A stretch of DNA of 23,052 nucleotides from Candidatus Falkowbacteria bacterium RIFCSPLOWO2_12_FULL_45_13 (GTDB lineage Bacteria; Patescibacteriota; Patescibacteriia; Patescibacteriales; GWC2-42-12): the NCBI GenBank assembly GCA_001778055.1, contig MFFY01000031.1, positions 1 to 23,052 of the forward strand, read 5' to 3'. The notes under the pieces are model-generated. The model was given only the letters and a program-made list of their open reading frames with translations. It was not told the origin of the DNA and did not search any database. Shown here piece by piece: positions 7,461 through 14,521 of the stretch (its first letter is position 1; each line of letters starts with the position of its first letter). Both the position numbers and the translations under genes were made by a program.

Positions 7461-8978
7461 TTACTCAACGCGTGGCCGATACTGCAGGGCTTCGGCGATA
7501 TGAGGGGTTAAGATTTTTTGTTCACCCGCCAGATCGGCAATGGTTCTCGATACTTTGAGCACGCGGAAATACCCCCTGGCCGATAAATGCAATTGATCAA
7601 CGGCTCGATGGAGTAAATTGGTTGAAGCACTATCAACCTGGCAAAAATGTTTGACCGCCGCGGATGACATTTCCGAGTTGGTTATAAAATCAGTGTTTTT
7701 AAAACGTTCGGTTTGTTCAAGCCTGGCGCTTTCCACTCGGGCTTTGATGTTAGCCGAATTCTCGCCGTCGATGTCTGAAGCCAGTTTATCGAATTTTATT
7801 CTGGGCACTTCGATGTGCAAATCAATCCGATCTAAAATCGGCCCGGAAATTTTCTTTTTGTAGTTGATTATTTGTGCGCTGGAGCAAACGCAGTTTTTTT
7901 CCTGATCCCCCAGATAACCGCAGGGGCAGGGATTGGTGGCGGCGATTAAGACGAATTTAGCCGGAAAACTTAAATTACTGGCGGCCCGGCTGACATGGAT
8001 TATCCCGTCTTCCAGCGGCTGTCTTAAATTTTCCAGCACCTGGCGGCTGAATTCGGCAAATTCATCTAGAAATAAAACGCCGCGGTGAGCCAAGGAAATT
8101 TCTCCGGGCCGAGGCCAGGCGCCGCCGCCAACCAAGGCCACGCCGGAAGCGGTATGATGCGGCGATCTGAACGGTCGGGAGGTCATGAGCGGCGTCTGGG
8201 GCGGTAGTTCGCCGGCCACGCTGTAAATTTTGGTAATTTCCAAAGCTTCTTTCAAAGACAGGTTAGGCAGAATTGAGGGCAGGGTGCGGGCAATTAAAGT
8301 TTTTCCCGATCCGGGCGGGCCGCTCATCAGCAAATTATGCGCGCCGGCGGCCGCGATTTCCATGGCGCGCTTGACATGCTCTTGGCCCCTGATGTGAGCC
8401 ATGTCAAAATTAATTTTAATGTTGGAGAAATTAAATTCGGTGTAAGGTGCGCACGGAATAGTTTTAACGCCTTCCAGATGGCCGACCAGTTCCGATAGGC
8501 TATTTATCGGTATGACCTCGATATCTTTAACCAGCTTGGCTTCAGCCGCGTTGGCGGCCGGCACGAAGATAGTCGTTAAACCGCTAGCCCTGGCTTTAAG
8601 CGCCATGGGCAATAGTCCGTTAACCGGTCTAAGTTCCCCGTTCAAAGCCAGTTCGCCGACAAATAAAAAATTATCAAAGTTGGCGCAATTAATTTTTTTG
8701 GTCGCGGCCAAGATGCAAACGGCGATGGGCAAATCATAGCTTGGGCCCTGTTTTCTTAGATCAGCCGGCGCCAGATTAACCGTGACTTTTCTTTTGGGGA
8801 AATTAAAGCCGGAATTTTTTATGGCGCTTCTGACCCGCTCTCTGGCTTCGGAAACGGCCGCATCAGGCAAACCAACGATAATAAAAGCGCCCAGGGGAGC
8901 GTTTAAAATGTCGGCTTCCACTTCAACCAGCTCGGCATCCAGGCCGACCACGGCGGCGGAGAAAATTTTTGAGGACAT
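7461..8978 (-). CDS. comM: ComM/YifB family Mg-chelatase-like AAA+ ATPase
   Basis: Hexameric AAA+ helicase known in other bacteria to help branch migration of incoming DNA during natural transformation. The 505 residues comprise an N-terminal ChlI/Lon-like domain (~1-180, with GLPDAAVSEARERVRSA), an AAA+ core with Walker A G220-PPGSGKT and Walker B VLFLDEFAEF (301-310), the cysteine cluster PCPCGYLGD..NCVCS, and a C-terminal Mg_chelatase_C domain (LSARGYFRVLKVSRTIADL). Length and motif order are typical. The start at 8976-8978 is 9 bp from a palindromic repeat and has no Shine-Dalgarno motif. With recA, ruvC and a pilin-like protein nearby it fits a competence/recombination role; that link is inference. 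Confidence 0.93.
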   Translation of the reverse strand: MSSKIFSAAVVGLDAELVEVEADILNAPLGAFIIVGLPDAAVSEARERVRSAIKNSGFNFPKRKVTVNLAPADLRKQGPSYDLPIAVCILAATKKINCANFDNFLFVGELALNGELRPVNGLLPMALKARASGLTTIFVPAANAAEAKLVKDIEVIPINSLSELVGHLEGVKTIPCAPYTEFNFSNIKINFDMAHIRGQEHVKRAMEIAAAGAHNLLMSGPPGSGKTLIARTLPSILPNLSLKEALEITKIYSVAGELPPQTPLMTSRPFRSPHHTASGVALVGGGAWPRPGEISLAHRGVLFLDEFAEFSRQVLENLRQPLEDGIIHVSRAASNLSFPAKFVLIAATNPCPCGYLGDQEKNCVCSSAQIINYKKKISGPILDRIDLHIEVPRIKFDKLASDIDGENSANIKARVESARLEQTERFKNTDFITNSEMSSAAVKHFCQVDSASTNLLHRAVDQLHLSARGYFRVLKVSRTIADLAGEQKILTPHIAEALQYRPRVE

Positions 8979-8987
8979 AAGTTATAA

Positions 8988-9128
8988 TGTCATTGCGAGG
9001 AGCGTCAGCGACGAAGCAATCTCACGAACGCGAATTTAGTAAATGGAAAATTTTATCGCTATTCATCGTGCCTGAGATTGCTTCCCCCGGGTCAAGCTCG
9101 GGGCTAAAGGCGGTCGCTCGCAATGACA
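8988..9128. repeat. 141-bp palindromic REP/MITE-like element, copy 1
   Basis: Ends are inverted copies (TGTCATTGCGAG at 8988 and CTCGCAATGACA to 9128), with inner arms GAAGCAATCTCA and TGAGATTGCTTC. It fills almost the whole gap between the SMC stop (9137) and the ComM start (8978). A related element in the opposite orientation lies at 20830-20963; both share AATCTCACGAACGCGAATT (9018-9036). TGTCATTGCGAGG ends are typical of intergenic palindromic repeats seen in many bacteria. Confidence 0.85.
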
Positions 9129-9136
9129 AAAAGCAG

Positions 9137-11803
9137 TTAATTTTTCACCGCCTCTTTGGCTTCGTCCAACTTAAGGCTTAATAGCTTTGAAACGCCGCTT
9201 TCTTCCATGGTGACGCCATAAATAATGTTGGCGCGGCGCATGGAAGCGCGGTTATGAGTGATAATAATGAATTGGGTTTTATGGGATAAATCATCAAGAA
9301 TTTTAGCCAGTCTTTCTGAATTGGCTTCGTCCAGCGAAGCATCTACTTCGTCTAAGACTACGAATGGCGCCGGGTTACAGCTAATGATAGCGCAAATTAA
9401 ACCAATGGCGGTTAGGGCCCGCTCACCGCCGGAAAGCAAGGCAATTGATTTTATTTTTTTACCTGGCGGCGTGGCCAAGATTTCAATGCCGGCCAGGCCG
9501 GTAGCGCTATATTTTTGTAAATATTTTATTCTTTTTAAGTTACTGGTGCATTTATTCTCAACCGTTTGGCTGTCAACGGCCGGTTCAATGATTTTAATTT
9601 CGGCCGGCGCCTCATTATTGCCGTCGACTTTATCGTCGGCCGGCTCTTCGTTCATCACTTTAATTATTTTAGCCTGTCCGCCGTTGAAGAGGATTTTAAA
9701 ATATTCTTCGAACTTGGCGGAAATATTTTTAAATTCCTTATCGAATTGCTCTTTAATAATCAGGTCCAGCTCTTTAATTATTTTTTCCAAAGAGCGGATG
9801 GCGCTATTTAAATCATGGGTCTGGCCGCTCAGGTAATCAAAACGTTCTTTGGTTTCTTGGTATTCTTTTTCTATTTCCGGGTCTAATTGGCCGATTTGGT
9901 CGATTTGGCGCTTGAGTGAACTGATTTTTTCCAAGGCTGATTCGGGATCAAAAGTTCCCTCCGCTTTTGTGTCCATAATCTCATTTAATTTAATAAGATT
10001 ATTCCTGATCTCAATTTCTAAATCTTCCAGTCTGGTCTCATGGCGGGTGGAATTAATTTTTAATTCGTTTAACTGATTTGTCAGGCCGTTAATCTCATTT
10101 TGCAGGGATTGTAAATTTTTTTGCAGGGAAAAGAGCCTGGCTTTTTGTTCGCCTTCCCTGGCATTGAATGAACTTAATTTTTCTTTTAAACCGCTGATTT
10201 TTAGGTCAAGCTCGGCCAAGCTGTTTTTAATGACAGCCTGGCTCTTTTTATTGCCGGCCGAGTCAATTTCCGTTTGGCTATGCTTTAATTTATCTTTTAT
10301 GCCTCGGGATTCTTTGGCCAGTTGAGCCCATTTTTCTTTTATGAGTTTAACTCTTTCCGATCTGGCGGAGATTCTAAAATTACTCTCGTTGATTTTTACC
10401 ATGATCATTTCTTTTTCCTCTAACAGCGACATTAGATTTTTCTGCGTCTGTTCCAGATTTTCACGCTCTAAAGCGGCGGCTGAAAGATCTAGAATCTGTT
10501 TTACTTTTTGGCAAATTTTCGTTATTGTCATTTTAACCTTGATCAAATTATCTGTATCGGCGGAACTTTCAAGCAGCCGATACAAAGCTTTTAATTCCTG
10601 GTTGATTTTACCCATACCTTGTTCCCTTAAATCCGCGTCAGGCTTAAGCAGTTCATTATTAAGTTGGCTTATTTTTAAATTTATTTCATTTTTATCTTTT
10701 TCCAAATCAACCAAAAATTTTTTTTCCTGGACGATATTTTTTTCTAGTCCCATCGCTTCTTCGGCAATGGCCTTAAGCTCCATTTCAATTTCGTTGTTTT
10801 TGCCGTGGAGCCAAGATAAGTCGAATTTGCCGCTGGCTTCTAATTTTATTTCTAATTCAGCTTCCAGTTTGGCCAATTGCCTGGTTAGCGCCTCTTTTTG
10901 GCTTTGCAGTTCATTTAATTCTTTCTGCCAGGCGTTAAATTTATCACTGGTTTGATGCTGTTTCTCCAGCAGGTTTAGCTCTCTGTTTAAGCCGGCGCTT
11001 TTTCTCTCTTTTTCCATTTTTATCTTTTCCATCTCCAGGAATTTTTTATTGTAATTTTTGAATTGGCCGTTAATTTCGCGCCACAGCCTACCGTAGTAAT
11101 TTTTCTGCAGTTCTTTCAGCTCTTTTTCGGTTTCATCCCGTTTTTTTAATTTATTAACTTGTCTGGTCAAACTTTTTAAGCGCGGCTCAATTTCCGACAA
11201 AAGCATTAAAGCTTGATTTAAATTTTCATAGCAGTGGATTAGTTTGCTTAGGCTATCGTCTCGTTTAATTTGAAATTGTTTAACGCCGGTAGCCTCGTCA
11301 AAGAACTCTTTTCTTTCGGCCAGATTGATATTTAAAAAGCCTTCCACCATGCCTTGGCCGATGACGCTATAGGTTTTTTGGCCGAAATTTGATTTGGCCA
11401 GCATAATTTGGACGTCGCTTAAGCGCACCCGGGCCTGATTAATGGCATATTCGCTTTCTCCGTCGCGGTAAAGCCGGCGGGTTAAGACCACGTGCGAATA
11501 ATCCAGGCCAGCTTGATGGTCTTCATTGTTCAAAAAAAGCGACACTTCAGCCATGCCGCCTCGCCCCTTTTTATCTGAACCGGAAAAAATGATGTCTTCA
11601 CTCTTTTTTCCCCTTAAGGTCTTCAGGCTTTGCTCGCCTAAAGCCCAGCGCACCGCGTCGGCAATGTTAGATTTGCCCGAACCGTTGGGTCCGACAATTG
11701 AGGTCATGCCATGGAGATCTTTCCCCAGCAAACCGGGGAAAGTTAAGACATTTTTATTAGCGAAAGATTTAAAACCCTGGATTTCCAGCTTCTCTAAGTA
11801 CAT
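9137..11803 (-). CDS. smc: SMC-family chromosome segregation ATPase lacking a canonical hinge
   Basis: Chromosome-organising ATPase. The N-terminal head (~1-175) has Walker A GPNGSGKSN (38-46) and the usual GEQSLKTLRGKKSEDIIFSGS stretch. Two long coiled-coil arms run ~180-410 and ~445-695. The C-terminal head has the signature LLSGGERAL (789-797) and Walker B FVVLDEVDASLD (814-825). The protein is 888 residues; typical bacterial SMCs are about 1,150-1,200. The globular hinge of ~150 residues expected between the arms is missing: the middle (~411-445) holds only a short helical-looking segment. The C-head carries an extra acidic stretch (~717-765). The ATG at 11801-11803 follows a TATAAT box and lacks a Shine-Dalgarno motif. 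ScpA/ScpB are not in the window. The alternative, a Rad50/SbcC-like protein, is less likely because the head motifs are SMC-like and no zinc hook is present. Confidence 0.88.
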   Translation of the reverse strand: MYLEKLEIQGFKSFANKNVLTFPGLLGKDLHGMTSIVGPNGSGKSNIADAVRWALGEQSLKTLRGKKSEDIIFSGSDKKGRGGMAEVSLFLNNEDHQAGLDYSHVVLTRRLYRDGESEYAINQARVRLSDVQIMLAKSNFGQKTYSVIGQGMVEGFLNINLAERKEFFDEATGVKQFQIKRDDSLSKLIHCYENLNQALMLLSEIEPRLKSLTRQVNKLKKRDETEKELKELQKNYYGRLWREINGQFKNYNKKFLEMEKIKMEKERKSAGLNRELNLLEKQHQTSDKFNAWQKELNELQSQKEALTRQLAKLEAELEIKLEASGKFDLSWLHGKNNEIEMELKAIAEEAMGLEKNIVQEKKFLVDLEKDKNEINLKISQLNNELLKPDADLREQGMGKINQELKALYRLLESSADTDNLIKVKMTITKICQKVKQILDLSAAALERENLEQTQKNLMSLLEEKEMIMVKINESNFRISARSERVKLIKEKWAQLAKESRGIKDKLKHSQTEIDSAGNKKSQAVIKNSLAELDLKISGLKEKLSSFNAREGEQKARLFSLQKNLQSLQNEINGLTNQLNELKINSTRHETRLEDLEIEIRNNLIKLNEIMDTKAEGTFDPESALEKISSLKRQIDQIGQLDPEIEKEYQETKERFDYLSGQTHDLNSAIRSLEKIIKELDLIIKEQFDKEFKNISAKFEEYFKILFNGGQAKIIKVMNEEPADDKVDGNNEAPAEIKIIEPAVDSQTVENKCTSNLKRIKYLQKYSATGLAGIEILATPPGKKIKSIALLSGGERALTAIGLICAIISCNPAPFVVLDEVDASLDEANSERLAKILDDLSHKTQFIIITHNRASMRRANIIYGVTMEESGVSKLLSLKLDEAKEAVKN

Positions 11804-11839
11804 AAATTAAAAATTGTAAGTTGAAAATTAACTTTATAT

Positions 11840-11845
11840 ATTATA
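11840..11845 (-). promoter_or_regulatory. Predicted -10 box for smc
   Basis: TATAAT on the minus strand, 36 bp upstream of the smc ATG and just after the terminator of the candidate RNA. No convincing -35 hexamer is present at 16-18 bp. It suggests smc is transcribed separately from the RNA block. Confidence 0.4.
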
Positions 11846-11860
11846 CAACATTTTTAACCA

Positions 11861-11899
11861 AAACAAAAACACCGCTTGGTTGAGTCCCGCGATGTCTTT
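11861..11899 (-). terminator. Intrinsic terminator of the candidate RNA
   Basis: On the minus strand the arm at 11899-11889 pairs with 11875-11865 (core CATCGC / GCGGTG) around a 13-nt loop, followed by TTTTTGTTTT. Two of the pairs are G-U on the minus strand and would be A-C mismatches on the plus strand, which points to minus-strand transcription. Confidence 0.6.
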
Positions 11900-12108
11900 G
11901 TTGTCTCCATGCTTGCCTTACCACGCTTAATGATAAAGCCAGAAGGGGAGCTGTGCTAATCAGGAAATTTTTTGATTTTTTTTGCTTTCTGTTTCTAACC
12001 AGCACAGCTTCTTCATCTGTTTTTTATGGCAGATGTGTTTAACCCTCCTGTTAGCGTTGTTAAAGAACGAAGTTCGCGGTCAGTTTTATTTTATGCCGCG
12101 GTTTATAT
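11862..12108 (-). ncRNA. Candidate structured non-coding RNA, unknown family
   Basis: A 328-bp gap between minus-strand genes contains no credible ORF but several stems. In minus-strand order: CGCGG/CCGCG (12100-12096 with 12079-12075); GAAC/GTTC; TTTAAC/GTTAAA (12064-12059 with 12043-12038) with AGGAGG in its loop; CATCTG/CAGATG (12035-12014); a 15-bp stem (12009-11995 with 11963-11949) around a 31-nt A-rich loop; GCTTTATC/GGTAAGGC (11939-11915); then a terminator. The 15-bp stem has three G-U pairs, the 8-bp stem two, and the terminator two; all seven become A-C mismatches on the plus strand, so the minus strand is the likely RNA. A possible promoter is TTGGGT, 16 bp, TATAAA just upstream. 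I checked for the conserved cores of tmRNA, RNase P and SRP RNA and did not find them. It might instead be an mRNA leader. Confidence 0.5.
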
Positions 12109-12131
12109 AAATTTATATTTTTTGATTAAAA

Positions 12132-12374
12132 TTACCCAAGGAATTTATACAGTTGGCCGCTGGCGACTGAATGATTAACAAAGTTTAGGGCCAAAGCGCT
12201 GATGATAACAACAAAAAAAGCAATGGACAGGCTAATTAAGAGTCCAGGCCAGCTGAACTCCTGTTCCACTGCTTTTTTTCTTATTGAATTGTAATATCTC
12301 TCGCCCGCCTGTCCGGCAGACAGGCCAGTTTGCTCTAAATTAAAGCAATCGGCTTGATTTTTTATTAATGACAT
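12132..12374 (-). CDS. Small single-pass membrane protein, unknown (weak SecE resemblance)
   Basis: An 80-residue protein: a polar N-terminal half, then SWPGLLISLSIAFFVVIISA-type hydrophobic residues forming one transmembrane helix, and a short tail ending YKFLG. I chose the ATG at 12372-12374. A longer frame from 12458 would start inside the -35 box of the strong promoter at 12430-12458, so it is unlikely. The order (basic/acidic segment, WP, long hydrophobic helix, LG end) recalls SecE, but the fit is loose and no nusG follows. A 19-bp perfect-arm palindrome (12307-12325) lies in the coding region and encodes LSAGQAG. The strong promoter suggests high expression. Confidence 0.55.
   Translation of the reverse strand: MSLIKNQADCFNLEQTGLSAGQAGERYYNSIRKKAVEQEFSWPGLLISLSIAFFVVIISALALNFVNHSVASGQLYKFLG
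12307..12325. repeat. Perfect 7-bp-arm hairpin inside the small membrane gene
   Basis: GCCTGTC-CGGCA-GACAGGC, GC-rich against an AT-rich background. It resembles short palindromes scattered through Patescibacteria genomes and may be a small inserted element translated in frame. Confidence 0.5.
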
Positions 12375-12429
12375 TTTATTTTTGGTTTTTGTTTTTAAGA
12401 AATAAAAGAGTTTTGTATTATCTAATATA

Positions 12430-12458
12430 ATTTTAGCAAAAATTTTGGAATTTGTCAA
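12430..12458 (-). promoter_or_regulatory. Near-consensus promoter upstream of the small membrane gene
   Basis: On the minus strand TTGACA (12458-12453), a 17-bp spacer, and TAAAAT (12435-12430), with TGC forming an extended -10. This is the best promoter match in the window. Predicted +1 is near 12423, giving a leader of about 50 nt. It begins 5 bp past the stop of the upstream glgA gene. Confidence 0.7.
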
Positions 12459-12463
12459 TGATC

Positions 12464-13906
12464 CTAATTAGTTTTTGGCGTTCGGCGCCTGGTTTTGCTT
12501 AATAATTTTTTATAGAGCTTTAAATATTCTTTGGCCGATTTTTTCCAGGAAAAATCCTGTTTCAGGCCGTTAAGCTGAAGTTGCCGCCAGACTTTCGGTT
12601 GATGGTAATAAATTTCCAGAGCCGTCTCCAGAGTTTTGTAAAATTCGTCAGAATTAAAGTTTTCAAAAGTTAAGCCGGTAGCTTTAACCCTTCTGGCCCC
12701 TTCGCCAGAGGCGGATAAATTTATCAAGAGGGAATCACTCCATGAGATGACCGTGTCTTTCAGGCCGCCGGTGGCGCGCACTACCGGAATACTGCCATAA
12801 CGCATGGCAATCATCTGGGTCAAGCCGCAAGGCTCAAAGCGCGACGGCACCAGAAAAATATCCGAGCCAGCGTAGATTTCGTGCGCCAATCGTTCGTCAA
12901 ATTTAATTAGGACTTTGAATTTGGCTGGATATTTATGGGCTAACTTTAATAAAGCCTGCTCGCAAGATTTTTCGCCGGTGCCTAAAAAAGCAAACTGGCA
13001 ATTTAACTTGGCAAATTTTTTAGTAATTAATTCAACGCCCTTTTGCCAGACAAACCGAGTGACTAGGCCGACTAGAGCGATATCTTTATCCGGCGGCAGT
13101 CCTAGTCTGCCTTGCAAGGCCGTTTTATTGACGATTTTTTTTTCTAAAGTTTTGCCCGAATAATTTTGTTTGATAAATTGATCGGTCTCCGGGTTGAAAA
13201 AGTCAGTATCAATGCCGTTCAGGATGCCGTAAAGACGTTTTTTTCTTTTAGCCAAGATTTTTTCCAGCCCGGCGCCGTATTCTTTAGTTAAAATTTCTTC
13301 AGCATAAGCCGGGCTGACCGTATTAACCAGGTCAGCATTCAGAATCCCTTCGGCCATGTAATTATTTTGTCCGGCCGGCCCCTGGTTGGCTAGGTTGTGG
13401 ATGGTATAGAGAGTTTTTATTTGTTTAAAATACTGGTCGTTTTGATAATCAGTTTTAAGCAGTCCGGCCGCGGCCGCGGTGTGCCAATCGTTTAAGTGAA
13501 CAACGTCGGGCCTAAAGTTAATGGCTTTAAGCCCTGCCAAAATCGCGTTTGAAAAGAACAGATATTTATTAATATCACTAGCATCGTCGGCCAGAGCATT
13601 AGAGTAAATTTCTCGGCCGTTAAAAAGACCGTGTTCAATTAGATAAACCGGCACGGCCGAATCAGGCAGAGTGGTTTGCCAAAGATCGATTGAGTCGTCA
13701 CCGACTTTTATATTTTTTCCGGTTAATTCTATTTTATATTTATTTTTGTCAATGGCGCCGTAAAACGGGATAATCACCCGCGCGTCTAAATTAAGCTTCT
13801 TCAGAGCCTTGGGTAAGGCGCCAATGACATCGCCCAAACCGCCGACCTTGGCGATCGGCGTAACTTCAGCCGCGGCGATTAAGATTTTTAATTTATGATT
13901 TTCCAT
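12464..13906 (-). CDS. glgA: Glycogen/starch synthase, GT5 (paralogue 1)
   Basis: Transfers glucose from a nucleotide sugar (usually ADP-glucose) to the non-reducing end of an alpha-1,4-glucan. It has two Rossmann-like halves. The N-terminal half starts ILIAAAEVTPIAKVGGLGDV, with the KxGG nucleotide-binding motif at K20. The middle has VVHLNDWHTAAAAGLLK, and the C-terminal half has VPSRFEPCGLTQMIAMRYG and ATGGLKDTV, which hold the catalytic glutamate and phosphate-binding region. The length (480 residues) is typical. I chose the ATG at 13904-13906, which overlaps the methyltransferase gene by 14 bp; a TTG three codons earlier is possible. It is the last gene of a minus-strand run from the methyltransferase gene and is followed by a strong new promoter. 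Confidence 0.93.
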   Translation of the reverse strand: MENHKLKILIAAAEVTPIAKVGGLGDVIGALPKALKKLNLDARVIIPFYGAIDKNKYKIELTGKNIKVGDDSIDLWQTTLPDSAVPVYLIEHGLFNGREIYSNALADDASDINKYLFFSNAILAGLKAINFRPDVVHLNDWHTAAAAGLLKTDYQNDQYFKQIKTLYTIHNLANQGPAGQNNYMAEGILNADLVNTVSPAYAEEILTKEYGAGLEKILAKRKKRLYGILNGIDTDFFNPETDQFIKQNYSGKTLEKKIVNKTALQGRLGLPPDKDIALVGLVTRFVWQKGVELITKKFAKLNCQFAFLGTGEKSCEQALLKLAHKYPAKFKVLIKFDERLAHEIYAGSDIFLVPSRFEPCGLTQMIAMRYGSIPVVRATGGLKDTVISWSDSLLINLSASGEGARRVKATGLTFENFNSDEFYKTLETALEIYYHQPKVWRQLQLNGLKQDFSWKKSAKEYLKLYKKLLSKTRRRTPKTN

Positions 13907-14480
13907 GTTTTTCAAATATCAGCAAGTTTTTTGTCAGCCACCAGACCACTTTTCGGTTGATCATCTCTTGCCTGATTTTTTCCGTTAAGGCTTGATTGAT
14001 TAAATATTTCCGTTGTTGAAACAACTCGATCCAGTAGGCGAAGGGCTGTTCGTTAATGTGGCCGATGTTTTTCGGCCCTTGTCCGGGCGTGGCGGCGGTA
14101 AAGATTATGGTTTGGGACAGTCTGGCCAAAGTTTCAACTAAAACTCCGGCGCAGCTTTTCGGCAGATGTTCCGCCACCTCAAAGCAAAGGCATAAGTCAA
14201 ATTGACGGTTTAACTTCAGCGGTTGGCACAAGTCATGTAGTTTGATGTCTTTAACCAGGGAGTCGGCAATCGCCGCCGGCGAGCCGTCGAAACCGGATAT
14301 TTCAATTTTGAATTTTTTAAATTCGGCCAAATAAACGCCCACGCCGCAGCCGATATCAATGACCGTTTGGGGTGCGAAGTATTTAATCAATATTTTAACC
14401 ATGGCTCGAGCCGAAGCGCGTTCTAATTTAACCGTGTTATTAAAAAAACGATCATCATAAATTTTGCTATCGATTGGCAT
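13893..14480 (-). CDS. Class I SAM-dependent methyltransferase
   Basis: A 195-residue methyltransferase with SAM motif I VIDIGCGVG (40-48), an acidic residue closing strand 2 (GFDGS) and motif IV-like FDLCLCFEVAEHLP, as in the Methyltransf_11/25 (UbiE/small-molecule) group. The substrate is unknown. Its stop overlaps the start of the downstream glgA, so the two are probably co-translated, suggesting a substrate related to glycan or glucan metabolism; that link is inference only. The ATG at 14478-14480 is preceded by a GC-rich hairpin and no Shine-Dalgarno motif. Confidence 0.8.
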   Translation of the reverse strand: MPIDSKIYDDRFFNNTVKLERASARAMVKILIKYFAPQTVIDIGCGVGVYLAEFKKFKIEISGFDGSPAAIADSLVKDIKLHDLCQPLKLNRQFDLCLCFEVAEHLPKSCAGVLVETLARLSQTIIFTAATPGQGPKNIGHINEQPFAYWIELFQQRKYLINQALTEKIRQEMINRKVVWWLTKNLLIFEKHGKS

Positions 14481-14489
14481 GTAAATTGG

Positions 14490-14518
14490 GCTGGCGGCAA
14501 TATAGCAATGCCGCCGGC
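14490..14518. repeat. GC-rich hairpin between the PHP and methyltransferase genes
   Basis: GCTGGCGGCA and TGCCGCCGGC pair over 10 bp around a 9-nt loop. There is no T tract on either side, so it is not a standard terminator. It fills nearly the whole 41-bp gap and could affect the ratio of the two proteins or protect an mRNA end. Confidence 0.55.
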
Positions 14519-14521
14519 TGG

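Noticed and set aside
9258..9836. 192-codon plus-strand frame opposite smc
   Set aside because: Antisense to the conserved SMC C-terminal head; no recognisable domain.
11876..11890. TTGGTTGAGTCCCGC resembles the T-loop end of a tRNA or tmRNA on the plus strand
   Set aside because: No acceptor stem, D-arm, anticodon arm or CCA end fits around it, and the same bases form the loop and stem of a minus-strand terminator.
11979..12035. Possible 18-codon leader peptide (begins MKKLCWLE) on the minus strand inside the candidate RNA
   Set aside because: No ribosome-binding site at a useful distance, the codons overlap the conserved-looking stem, and the stem's G-U pattern is better explained by RNA structure.
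12041..12050. CCTCCT on the plus strand as a 16S rRNA 3'-end (anti-Shine-Dalgarno) fragment
   Set aside because: The surrounding bases do not match the conserved 16S helix 45, so it is only the complement of the AGGAGG in the minus-strand RNA.
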